A stretch of DNA of 64,000 bases from Desulfobacteraceae bacterium (GTDB lineage: Bacteria; Desulfobacterota; Desulfobacteria; Desulfobacterales; Desulfobacteraceae), in contig JAAEMK010000691.1 of NCBI GenBank assembly GCA_024225635.1, positions 1-64,000 on the forward strand. The letters run 5' to 3'. A model generated the notes under the pieces. It worked only from the letters and a program-made list of their open reading frames with translations, was not told the DNA's origin and searched no databases. This document shows positions 1 to 7,926 of this stretch, piece after piece. Each line of letters begins with the position of its first letter. Position 1 is the stretch's first letter. The position numbers and the translations under genes were made by a program.

Positions 1-502
1 ACATCTCCACATCGTTGAATCATCCCGAGAATGGGTGGCTTTTCTTTTTCGAGTGTCCCCCGACCGCGAGCGCCCTTTAGCCTATTCCTGCGGCCTTCTC
101 TACTTTTTTTGGCTACAGCGTCTGGGTTACCTTTATGTCCTGCTACAACATAGACTTCATCGAATTCAACAATGTCCTGTAGGATTACGTCCGGTTTTTT
201 TTTACAACCCCTTCACGAAGTTGGGTGACCATCTGATGCACGTCGCTGCGGTTCAGATCCAACTCTTTTGCAATCTGTTCATTGGACAAATTCAGCCCCA
301 TGAAATAAAGGCACAGTATCCAGACTTTGAGAGGTTGATGGTGCCCAGAGAAAATTGTGCCGGTAAGATCATCGAAGCGTTTTCCGCATTCTTTACATTC
401 ATAACGCTGCTTGGCAGAATCCGTTTCATCAAATCCTCTTCGGATAACCCTCTGGGATTCACAAAACGGGCACTTTCTTCCTTCTGGCCCGGTAGATGTC
501 AA
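1..502 (-). pseudogene. IS1595-type (ISXO2-like) transposase, truncated at both ends
   Basis: The readable part begins with a zinc ribbon (CPFC and CKEC, about residues 12-42), then a helix-turn-helix-like segment containing NEQIAKELDLNRSDVHQM. The 105-residue frame ends at 185 just after an A9 run (189-197 on the minus strand). In the -1 frame the sequence continues without stops to the window edge as PDVILQDIVEFDEVYVVAGHKG (motif VEFDEVYVVAGHKG), the start of the ISXO2-like DDE domain. So either slippage on the A-run makes the full protein or the gene is broken. The N-terminus is doubtful: the apparent TTG start at 502 lies inside the terminal repeat of the neighbouring IS3 element (boundary at 497), so the true gene was probably cut there. 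The C-terminus lies outside the window. Confidence 0.75.
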
Positions 503-516
503 GCAAGTTGTCGCCT
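497..516 (+). repeat. IS3 right terminal inverted repeat
   Basis: The 20 bases beginning TGTCAAGC match the left end of the element (4139-4123 plus 2262-2260 on the minus strand) at 16 positions, including the 7-base block AGTTGTC and the CCT after it. Confidence 0.65.
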
Positions 517-679
517 AAACTTGAAAAATAGATGATGCCTTTTCATCACCATAAAGATATCGTTTCTGCCCGCAAAAAACTTCCCATGCCCTCCGACGGG
601 TTTTTGAGGGCCCATTCTCGGTCATGGGAATTTTTTGCTCCTTTTGTCGTCAATTTCAAGATGTTCGTTTCATACCGGG

Positions 680-1705
680 TCAGGCTGCCTCATTTACCTC
701 TGCGGATGGTACTTTTTTGATTTTCCCTTTGTTTAATAACACTTCCTCAATGTGATTCCAGTTCCGCGTTTTTCTCGACCAACGCTTTGGATTCTCAGCT
801 TTTGCCTTAAGGTAAACCTGATGGCGTTTCTTTAAAATTTCAATATCTTTCCCTTGATGCCGATCTGTCGGGGTTACATACCGAATGCCACTATGAAGAT
901 GTTCATTGTTGTACCAATGGACAAAACCGTCTGCCCATTCCCGGCAATCCTTTAGTTCTTCAAAAGGTTGTTCAGGGTATTCCGGCCGATACTTCATCGT
1001 TCGGAATAGCGACTCGGAATAGGGATTGTCATCACTGACCGAGGGGTGGCTGAATGATGGCATCACTCCCAACTCTTGGAGCTTTGCGAGCATGGTTACC
1101 GCTTTCATGGGGGCTCCGTTATCAGAATGGAGAACCAGCTGGTCTTTCGGGATCTTTTCCCGGTAGCAGGCATCAGTGATCAGCTCGCCTGCCAACTCGC
1201 CGGATTCACATTCATAGACTTGGTAGGCCACCGCCTTGCGGCTGTATACATCCATAATCATATAGAGGTAAAAGAAGGAGCCCTTTACGCTTGACGGTAA
1301 ATACGTGATGTCCCACGACCACACCTGATTCGGGCCGATGGCAACATAAGGTTCAGGACGCTTACGGGTCGAAGGTTGGCTGGATTGACGGTGTTTGTTC
1401 ATCTTCAAATCCCTCAAGATCCTGTACATGGTTGACTCCGAGCCCAAGTATATCCCTTGATCAGCAAGCTTCGGAACAATCTGGTTAGGGTTGGAATCAC
1501 CGTATTCAGGAGATTCCAATACGTCAATGATCCGCTCTCTTTCAGCTTCTGACATTTTGTTGGCTGGAACAGCACGGGACCCTTTGCGGTTGTCAGAAAG
1601 GCCATGTTGTTCCCAGCGTTGAACAGTACGAACGGGCAAACCCAGTAACTCAGCGGCTTTACGTTTTCGAGCCCCTGCATTGCAAGCCTCCGTGATCAGT
1701 TCCAA
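680..1705 (-). CDS. IS3-family transposase OrfB (DDE integrase)
   Basis: This is the catalytic half of an IS3 transposase. Residues 10-35 form a helix-turn-helix (RKRKAAELLGLPVRTVQRW), followed by an HTH_21-like region and the rve integrase core. The DDE triad is visible: D132 (WSWDITY), D195 (LHSDNGAP) and E231 (PYSESLF), with the typical 35-residue gap between the second D and the E. The frame stays open upstream of the TTG at 1705 to beyond 1738, so translation may start earlier or arise by frameshifting from OrfA, which is usual for IS3. It looks intact. It lies downstream of OrfA inside the nested element. Confidence 0.88.
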   Translation of the reverse strand: MELITEACNAGARKRKAAELLGLPVRTVQRWEQHGLSDNRKGSRAVPANKMSEAERERIIDVLESPEYGDSNPNQIVPKLADQGIYLGSESTMYRILRDLKMNKHRQSSQPSTRKRPEPYVAIGPNQVWSWDITYLPSSVKGSFFYLYMIMDVYSRKAVAYQVYECESGELAGELITDACYREKIPKDQLVLHSDNGAPMKAVTMLAKLQELGVMPSFSHPSVSDDNPYSESLFRTMKYRPEYPEQPFEELKDCREWADGFVHWYNNEHLHSGIRYVTPTDRHQGKDIEILKKRHQVYLKAKAENPKRWSRKTRNWNHIEEVLLNKGKIKKVPSAEVNEAA

Positions 1706-1724
1706 CGCCTCTATTCTATCCTTC

Positions 1725-2228
1725 TCACAAATTAATCGTCCTCTGGTTCCCCCCAGATAGAGTCGGCTTTTTTTTTAGAACCAGCAGGGCTGCTGTTTCC
1801 GCCAGGGCTTTTTCCTTCCGGGATAGGTCCTTCTTTAGGTCTGCAATCTCTTTTTTTAACCGCCGGGATTCATTTGACTTTCCCTTGGTTGATTTCGGCG
1901 TTAGTGAGGCGATGGCATCTTTCTTCCACTGCTTGAGATGGTGGGCAAAGATCCCCTTTTTACGGCACCAGGCAACGCATTCTTCATCCGACATGGAGCC
2001 TGTTTCAATTAATGCTGCAATACGTTCTTCTGCGGTCCAATCCTGAGGGCGTTTTTCTTTTTTGGTCAATTGTATGTTTCCATCTGCTTTGTAATTTTTT
2101 AGCCAGTAGCCCAAGGTCGACCGCCCTATACCGGCCTCTCTTGCGATTTCATGCTGGGGCTTTTCACCCAGTAGAGCCTTTTTTATCACAGCTTCTTTCA
2201 TTTCGATAGGGTATCCCATCATTATCAC
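1725..2228 (-). CDS. IS3-family transposase OrfA (DNA-binding subunit)
   Basis: OrfA binds the ends of the element and is normally joined to OrfB by -1 frameshifting. The protein has two helix-turn-helix segments (about residues 20-48, QHEIAREAGIGRSTLGYWL, and 78-102) and a leucine-zipper-like coiled coil near 117-150. An A9 run follows codon LVL. In frame 0 the tail reads KKKPTLSGGNQRTINL and stops at 1725. In the -1 frame it reads KKKADSIWGEPEDD and stops near 1737, which is the ending familiar from this IS3 subgroup. So the A-run is either the slippage site or carries a one-base deletion relative to functional copies. Confidence 0.82.
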   Translation of the reverse strand: MIMMGYPIEMKEAVIKKALLGEKPQHEIAREAGIGRSTLGYWLKNYKADGNIQLTKKEKRPQDWTAEERIAALIETGSMSDEECVAWCRKKGIFAHHLKQWKKDAIASLTPKSTKGKSNESRRLKKEIADLKKDLSRKEKALAETAALLVLKKKPTLSGGNQRTINL

Positions 2229-2263
2229 CTCAATGCCCCCAGCTTTTAGCGTTCATTGGAGGG

Positions 2264-2336
2264 TCGAGTGGCCCGAGGGAACTTCCCCCTCGGGCTCTCA
2301 CAGATCCGGACGTGAACCTCTCGGTTCATCCGGCTC
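2264..2336 (-). ncRNA. Group II intron domains V and VI
   Basis: Domain V is 34 nt (2336-2303 on the minus strand). It begins GAGCCGGAUGAACC, has the loop GAGA and closes with GGUUCACGUCCGGAUC, with the catalytic AGC triad at its base. Domain VI follows as a hairpin with arms AGCCCGAGGG and CCCUCGGGC (2300-2264), just before the 3' splice site. Domain V starts four bases after the reverse transcriptase stop codon. Confidence 0.85.
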
Positions 2337-2339
2337 TTC

Positions 2340-3602
2340 TTATCCACGACCTTTTAGAAACAGGTAGTCCCAGTGTACAAACATTCTGGGGGATGTGGCA
2401 CGGTATCTCTTCAGCCAGTTCCACGACCGGCGTTTATGTCCGCGCAATCGCTTATATTTATTTCTGGCCCATCGTCCAAGTCTTAACTCAATCCTTATCA
2501 GAAACCTTTTCAAAGGTTCTGGATAAAAGGCTCCGTAGTAGGCAATCCATCCTCTTACCATTGGGTTGATTTGTTCAGCCAAATCTGGCAATGTTGATCG
2601 CGTATTGCGGTTAATCTTGAGCTTTCGAAGACTTTCGTTCATGCGTTTTAGAGATTTTCTACTGACTCCAGGGTTGAAACCTGTGAATAAATTGCCTTTT
2701 CGATCCTGAACTGTCCTTCCATGAAAGCTGAAGCCGAGGAAATCAAACCGGGTCAGGGGATATGTTCCATTCCGTTTGTTATCCTTGCAGTAAACCAGTT
2801 TCGTTTTGACCGGATGTAATTGCAATTTACAATTTCCCAGTCTCTCCTTCAGGTTTTCCAACAGTGTTTCCGCCTCTCTTCTGGTCCGGCAGTGGCAGAC
2901 TACATCATCGGCATATCTCGCAAACAATATGCCCGGATTATTCAGCCTCATCCAGTGATCAAAAGCATAGTGCATATAAAGATTCGCTAATAGCGGACTT
3001 ATCACACCACCTTGCGGCGTTCCGCAAGATCGGCTTTGCAGCTCACCCTTTTCCAACTGGATCGGGCATTCCAACCAACGTCGTATATATATCCGTATCC
3101 ACTTCTCTGGAACGTGCTTCTTTACAGCCCGCATCATCAGTTCATGGTCGATGGTATCAAAGAAAGCCTTGATATCCATGTCCAATACCCAATCATAACG
3201 CCAGCAGTTCCGACGCACTTGTGCAATCGCATCTTTAGCCCCCCTACCGGGACGGTAGCCATATGAACTCGGATGGAATATTTGCTCCAGCCTGGGCTCA
3301 AGTATCATCTTTACCGCCATCTGTGCTGTTCGATCAGCCACAGTTGGTATTCCCAATGAACGAAATCCATCTCCTTTGGGGATCAGGACCTGTCGTACAG
3401 GTTGGGGATGATAGCTGCCTGAACTCATACGATTCCACAGTTTGTAAAGATTACCTCCCAAATTGCTTTGATATGCCTTTATACTTTCTTTGTCCACGCC
3501 CGGTGCACCTTTATTGGCGGCCACGCATTTCCAGGCATTATAGATCAAGATTTTGGGTATCTCAAAAGGTTTGGCCTTGGGCCGGGGATCATCCTGTTTC
3601 AC
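2340..3602 (-). CDS. ltrA: Group II intron reverse transcriptase/maturase
   Basis: This intron-encoded protein splices its host RNA and drives retrohoming. RT blocks are clear: GAPGVD near residue 35, RSLGIPTVADR near 81, SSYGYRPGRGAKDAI near 112, the DMDIKAFFDTI block, GTPQGGVISPLLANLY and the catalytic YADD (residues 230-233 in this numbering). The C-terminal maturase (GIIM) region runs from about 350 to the end (MVRGWIAYYGAFYPEPL). There is no HNH endonuclease. I chose the GTG at 3602 (420 residues) because AGGAGG lies 9 bases upstream and family members begin with KQDDPRPKAKPF. An ATG at 3635 would add 11 residues and put the AGGAGG inside the gene. All key residues are intact. Confidence 0.92.
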   Translation of the reverse strand: MKQDDPRPKAKPFEIPKILIYNAWKCVAANKGAPGVDKESIKAYQSNLGGNLYKLWNRMSSGSYHPQPVRQVLIPKGDGFRSLGIPTVADRTAQMAVKMILEPRLEQIFHPSSYGYRPGRGAKDAIAQVRRNCWRYDWVLDMDIKAFFDTIDHELMMRAVKKHVPEKWIRIYIRRWLECPIQLEKGELQSRSCGTPQGGVISPLLANLYMHYAFDHWMRLNNPGILFARYADDVVCHCRTRREAETLLENLKERLGNCKLQLHPVKTKLVYCKDNKRNGTYPLTRFDFLGFSFHGRTVQDRKGNLFTGFNPGVSRKSLKRMNESLRKLKINRNTRSTLPDLAEQINPMVRGWIAYYGAFYPEPLKRFLIRIELRLGRWARNKYKRLRGHKRRSWNWLKRYRATSPRMFVHWDYLFLKGRG

Positions 3603-3859
3603 AGTTGTCACCCTCCTTTGGCCGAATAAGGTCATGCCTTCGCTCCACCGCCATTACAGCGTTCTCATCACTACTATGCATGACTCCGCCGCTGTGCTCC
3701 GCATCGGTACTCTGGATCTTGCAGGTTCTCTGCTTGACCGGCTCCCTTAACATCGGAACGACAGCTTCCCAAGTTCCATATCAGCGCCTGATACGAAGTT
3801 CACGCCACCTCTATGCCGGATGCCACCAGACCAGAACTCAGGTGTCCGTCTGATTTGTC

Positions 3860-3882
3860 CCGGGATGATGTCAAGATCCCGG
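3860..3882 (-). other. Candidate EBS1 hairpin of the group II intron
   Basis: On the minus strand a 7-bp stem CCGGGAT/ATCCCGG closes a loop reading CTTGACATC. TGACA in the loop is complementary to TGTCA, the last five bases of the 5' exon (4127-4123). This is what an EBS1-IBS1 contact should look like, inside domain I about 240 bases from the intron start. Confidence 0.5.
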
Positions 3883-4122
3883 TTTTGACATCGATTGCAA
3901 TTATCGACACTTCTTCGATGGTTCACTTGTATTCGTCTCCTTCGTTCACACCTTGCGGGATTATTCCCGCCTTTTCCTTTGACGCTCACCACAACCGCTC
4001 TTTACGGATGCAGCTCAAGGCAGTTTGGTATCTTCTCCTGATAGACGACACCGAGAGGCCTACTCTCATCACTGGTATAGCATGGCTAAACTGATCAACT
4101 ATGTTTAGCCTTCATGGCACAC

Positions 4123-4139
4123 TGACAACTATCCTGACA
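4123..4139 (-). repeat. IS3 left terminal inverted repeat, outer part
   Basis: Minus strand TGTCAGGATAGTTGTCA. It is interrupted by the group II intron, and its inner continuation CCT lies at 2262-2260. It pairs with the right repeat at 497-516. These 17 bases also form the 5' exon (IBS) of the intron. Confidence 0.65.
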
Positions 4140-4221
4140 CAGGGGGATTTTTAACCACCTTAAACATTTTTTTGGGCATCGAAGGCTCCGCTTAGGAACG
4201 GAGATTTAATTAAATCCGTTT

Positions 4222-5507
4222 CTACTTTACTAAAGGAATTGCTCTATAGTTCCAGCTTGGAAGGAAATCATCAAATACAATTTTCATTGTTTCCTTAAAA
4301 TCATCAGCAACCTTTTTACCAGTTTCATAGAACTTATCAAGAATGGATGAAAAGACCTTTAACCCCGTTTTTGTTTTAGCTTTCCCTATTTGTTCATTTA
4401 CGATTTCAAGGGATTTAAAAACAACCCCTTTGCATGCTCTTGTTACGTGCGGAAAGAGGCGATGTTCAATTGGATTATATTTCGACGTGTAGGGAGGATA
4501 GTGAGCCATTCGTATTTCAATTCCAATTTTATCCGCTAAAGCTTGAAGTTTTTCTTTAAAAATATAATGCCTTGCGTTATTGCTTCCACCACAGTCTGAT
4601 AATATTAAGATTGAAGTGGGACTCTTATAAAGGAATCGTCCATGGTTCTGCCACCACAAACAAACACTGTCGGATGCAAATTCACTTGTGTCATGGCTGT
4701 TACCGATTGTAATATAACCCAAATTAAAGTTTATATCATACAGTCCGTGCGGTATTGCTATTCCTTCTGCCAAAGATCTAAAGTCATGATCATTAACATT
4801 GATTTGATCTTGAGTGAGTAATTGACCTTCTCGATAAAAGTTACCGATCAGTTCTTTTTTTTAGTGTCCATGCTGAGCACCGGATTGCCCTCTTCAATGT
4901 ATTTGGCTTTTAGCTGTGCAATATTTTTGAACTGTTCATCCCTGTTCTTCACTTGACCGCCAGCAACGGTTTTAGCAGCTTTACGTCTTCGGAAATTGTT
5001 TTTTTTTAAGCAACTGGTCAACAACAGTGACGCTTACATTGAAGCCTTTTTGCCCCAATGCATCTGCTAATTGCTGCCGAGACATATTATAGCTCAGGGC
5101 ACATGAATTGACACCTTCCGCTTATTTATAATGATGAAAAGAGCATCAATTCATGTGCTCATATCTATAGTCCATCTGATATTTTCATTCATCGGTGAAC
5201 CAGCTGTATGTTCTTCGACAACTTTAAGAAATGCATCGTTAATTTCAGGGTGTTCTTCGATATAATATTTGCGTCCTGCACCAGGCCTTCTAATGCGCTC
5301 CGTATCAAGAATTTCCTGTGTTTTAAGTTCCTGCAAACCACGTTCTAATGTTCGATGATTGCATTTCAATAGGTCACAAATGTATTTTTTTCCACCATAG
5401 CCTAACTTTATGGATTCGACGGCAGCGTATCTACGTTTTTCATGTTCCGGCAATGACAAGAAAAATTTTTGCATTATCAGCTCAACTTCAACAGGGTATT
5501 TTTTCAC
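4222..5507 (-). pseudogene. ISAzo13-type transposase, decayed
   Basis: Three reading-frame pieces reconstruct one ISAzo13-like (Rhodopirellula-type DDE) transposase. The N-terminal piece (5507-5151) holds LERGLQELKTQEILDTERIRRPGAGRKY and stops after NENIRWTID. A middle piece follows from about 5078 (NMSRQQLADALGQKGF), shifted at an A9 run (about 4999-5007). A further shift at an A8 run (4855-4862) follows VLSMDT. The C-terminal piece (4773-4222) carries the catalytic region with LILSDCGGSNNARH and YPPYTSKYNPIEHRLFPHV. A 60-bp palindromic insertion separates the first two pieces (5099-5158). The A-run shifts could be rescued by slippage, but the insertion could not, so I call it a pseudogene. 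Confidence 0.78.
5099..5158. repeat. 60-bp palindromic insertion in the ISAzo13 gene
   Basis: Perfect 13-bp inverted repeats, GCACATGAATTGA at 5099-5111 and TCAATTCATGTGC at 5146-5158, flank 34 bases. It falls between the codons for IRWT and the expected continuation NMSRQQLADAL of the transposase, so it looks inserted. It is too short for a coding element. It may be a tiny MITE-like or hairpin insertion. Confidence 0.55.
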
Positions 5508-5621
5508 AATAACAACTCAATTCAGAAATCAGGGTTCATTTGTCAACGATAATTCAAAGTTTAAGCTGTATAACACAAAACTACAGAATTATAACTAAAT
5601 AAACCCTCGTTCCTTAATTAA

Positions 5622-6953
5622 TCACATGGTAAGCTTGGCATTCAAACTACGCTCTATTTCTACGTAACTTATCACACCTCTTACCCCGAATTTATTTACA
5701 GAAACTACAGACAGACTATTTTTACCAACATGAAGTTTCCATTTATAAAAGGGTTGTTTTGATATGATTTTTCCCTTTCCATCACAATCTATCTCAAAAT
5801 GATCAAAACCTGGTGTGAAGGTATCAAAATACAATTCCAACTCATCGGAACCGTCATCCGGTCTTAAATTAATCTCAGTTCGATTCAAGGACCAGTAAAA
5901 GTCTTTTTTAAATGAAGTTTTATCAAAAGGCATAAATTCCCGGTACATTTTTTCATCCACCCACAAGAGAACGGAACTTCTTACAGGATGACCTTTAAAG
6001 TAGTGGTTTGTAGCCCAGTCGTTCCTCATATCCCTTACTGAAAAGTAGGAACAGTAATTAACCATATTTTCAGGATCAAGCTTCTCTTCCTCTATTACCT
6101 GTTCGACCGTTGTCAAACCGTCAGAACCATGCGAACCGTAAATAATTTTCAACTCATCGGGCGATTCATACCTGATGTTATGCAGTTCCAAAAAATTCAA
6201 AGGGACATTTTTTCGTTTGTAATGTAAATTTAAATCGGCATCCATGGCAATCCATTTGTCGTACTGATTTGACCATACCTCAACATTTCCATGTCCTTCA
6301 TAATCAGGATGGAAAGAAATTGTGACCAACCGTGCAGTATACCCCATACTGGCTAACACCTGAGCATATAGCAAAGGAAAGAGATGACAAGGTCTGTAAG
6401 CAGAAGCTACTTTATTTTTTTTTACTTTTCTCTGAAGAATCTTCAACGCACTAAAATTATTCATAAAAGACTGATAATCGTCACGTTCAAACTGACTTCT
6501 GCACCACTGCCTCAGCAAAACCATTTTTTCGAACTCATCTTTTGCTATCGAAACCACATCATCCAAATGATATTTTTCCCTTAGCATCTGAAGTTCAGGC
6601 TCTTCAAAGGGTTGATAACTAAAGCTAAAATCACTTGTTTCAATATCTTTATTTCCATGCTTAACAAGCATTAAGCCATTGATACTGTTGACGGTTTTCT
6701 CAATCTTCACAAAGTCTCTAATTATATCTTTATCGGAATTAGAAAGAAACGGTTTAGAAACAGCGACTTTCGGTTCAGACGGATCATAGATATGGACACA
6801 AAGTTCTATAGCTTCCAGGACGACCCTTTTGGAGGCTCTTCCGACAACCTTTTTAATAGACGTTTCATAGGAAATGCTGAGCCCCATCACGCTCACAACA
6901 AAGAGCGAGACCATAACCAAGCTAATCGTAAGTATTCGTTTCAATATTTTCAA
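5622..6953 (-). CDS. Transglutaminase-like exported protein, last gene of the EPS cluster
   Basis: The 443-residue protein has an N-terminal membrane anchor or signal (about residues 7-27). Its central transglutaminase-like fold has the papain-like triad in the usual order: C189 (YRPCHLFPLLYAQVL), H221 (GHGNVEVW) and D238 or D240 (WIAMDADLN). Such domains hydrolyse or transfer acyl/amide groups. In exopolysaccharide loci their substrate is generally unknown. Residues after 300 form a non-catalytic, probably beta-rich tail. The start is TTG at 6953 with GAGG nine bases upstream. It is the 3' end of the minus-strand cluster, 34 bases after a GT2 gene. Two amidotransferases in the same cluster make an amide on the polymer a conceivable substrate; that is inference. 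Confidence 0.72.
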   Translation of the reverse strand: MKILKRILTISLVMVSLFVVSVMGLSISYETSIKKVVGRASKRVVLEAIELCVHIYDPSEPKVAVSKPFLSNSDKDIIRDFVKIEKTVNSINGLMLVKHGNKDIETSDFSFSYQPFEEPELQMLREKYHLDDVVSIAKDEFEKMVLLRQWCRSQFERDDYQSFMNNFSALKILQRKVKKNKVASAYRPCHLFPLLYAQVLASMGYTARLVTISFHPDYEGHGNVEVWSNQYDKWIAMDADLNLHYKRKNVPLNFLELHNIRYESPDELKIIYGSHGSDGLTTVEQVIEEEKLDPENMVNYCSYFSVRDMRNDWATNHYFKGHPVRSSVLLWVDEKMYREFMPFDKTSFKKDFYWSLNRTEINLRPDDGSDELELYFDTFTPGFDHFEIDCDGKGKIISKQPFYKWKLHVGKNSLSVVSVNKFGVRGVISYVEIERSLNAKLTM

Positions 6954-6987
6954 AACAATTTTCCTCTTTTTGAAAAAACAATCAACT

Positions 6988-7923
6988 CTATTTTGATATC
7001 ATCCTGACTACAGCAAAGGTTCGACAAGCAAAATAGAATTGAAGCAAAACAACTAATTGTCCAAGAAGTATCAATTTATCAACGGTCTTATTTTTTATCA
7101 CTTTATATAGAACAACAAAGTTAGGCATCACATAAAAGAAGACAAAAAAATACCAAAAGAGATTCATCCGGGTTATGACGGCTCCAATGACAATCAGGGG
7201 CAGAAACAGACCAAAATACCCTGGAATAATAAGACTTGGAATTTCATTCAGTCTGATCCCATGACTTTTTATACCGCTAAGGTTGCCAATACCTCTCCAT
7301 AACTCTTTTTTCACAAATTGAGTAATGGTGGCGGCTTCCCCCATATGATAAACTTTGATCGTTGAATCTGAAATGATAGTTCCAAATTCAGATATTCTGT
7401 ATGAGAAATCAACATCCTCAGCTGTAATAAGACTCTCGTTAAACCCACCAATCTCCTTGAAAAGGTCATTTCGGACAAAAAGGTTCATAGACTCCAGCCA
7501 ATCAACCTCCTGGATTTTATTCTCCTTTTGCCGGACAAGATACCATGCATTCTGAACCCAGGTTGGATTCTCCGGTATCAAGGGCGGTGTTCCCCATGCA
7601 ACAATGCCTGGGGTATCAAAATACTTTTCTGCCGCAGAAAGCCAAGATGGAGATACAATACAGTCCGCATCTACGAAAGCGATGACTTCCCCTTTAGCTG
7701 ATAATGCACCCATATTTCTCAATCCGGAAATATTTTTATCATCATCTCTCAGAAGTGTCACATCGTATGCAGAGACGACATCTCTTGTTCTGTCCGTTGA
7801 ACCGTTGTCAACCACAATCACCTCAAATCTGTTCCGAGGAAAATTATTCTCAAATATAGAATCCAGGCACAATGAAATATTTTTTTCTTCGTTAAAAGCT
7901 GGAATAATAATGGATACATCCAT
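6988..7923 (-). CDS. GT2 glycosyltransferase with C-terminal membrane segments
   Basis: This is an inverting GT-A transferase of family 2 that should add one sugar to the lipid-linked repeat unit on the cytoplasmic face. Visible motifs are SIIIPAFNEE (4-13), VVDNGSTD (37-44), the metal-binding FVDADC (D85-D87) and TAEDVDFSYR as the ED block. Two to four hydrophobic helices follow between about 225 and 305. It starts three bases after the stop of the preceding GT2 gene, which implies one transcript. Donor and acceptor cannot be read from sequence. Confidence 0.85.
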   Translation of the reverse strand: MDVSIIIPAFNEEKNISLCLDSIFENNFPRNRFEVIVVDNGSTDRTRDVVSAYDVTLLRDDDKNISGLRNMGALSAKGEVIAFVDADCIVSPSWLSAAEKYFDTPGIVAWGTPPLIPENPTWVQNAWYLVRQKENKIQEVDWLESMNLFVRNDLFKEIGGFNESLITAEDVDFSYRISEFGTIISDSTIKVYHMGEAATITQFVKKELWRGIGNLSGIKSHGIRLNEIPSLIIPGYFGLFLPLIVIGAVITRMNLFWYFFVFFYVMPNFVVLYKVIKNKTVDKLILLGQLVVLLQFYFACRTFAVVRMISK

Positions 7924-7926
7924 GAC

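Larger units (their letters stand above)
2263..4122 (-). mobile_element. Group II intron (complete), about 1.86 kb
   Basis: The 5' end shows the group II consensus GUGUG (4122-4118). The 3' part has a textbook domain V directly after the ORF stop, then a domain VI-like hairpin, and ends CUCGAC at 2263. Removing 4122-2263 rejoins the IS3 terminal repeat across the cut, which independently supports both boundaries. About 520 bases precede the ORF and should fold as domains I-III. The ORF sits in domain IV. A hairpin with a TTGACA loop (3860-3882) is a good EBS1 candidate, pairing with TGTCA at the end of the 5' exon. Intron class was not assigned. Confidence 0.85.
497..4139 (-). mobile_element. 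IS3-family element with a nested group II intron
   Basis: The element contains OrfA and OrfB of an IS3-family transposase and is bounded by imperfect terminal inverted repeats. The right end reads on the plus strand TGTCAAGCAAGTTGTCGCCT (497-516). The left end reads on the minus strand TGTCAGGATAGTTGTCA (4139 to 4123) and continues with CCT at 2262 once the intron (4122-2263) is removed. Sixteen of the first twenty positions agree, and the agreement crosses the intron insertion point. Without the intron the element would be about 1.8 kb. I could not identify a target-site duplication, so the outer boundaries may be off by a few bases. Confidence 0.7.

Noticed and set aside
35-535. 166-codon plus-strand frame at the window start
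   Set aside because: Antisense to the IS1595 transposase and across an IS boundary.
3604-3611. TGACAACT near the maturase start as EBS1
   Set aside because: It complements the 5' exon well but lies at the ORF ribosome site, not in domain I. The hairpin loop at 3867-3875 is better placed.
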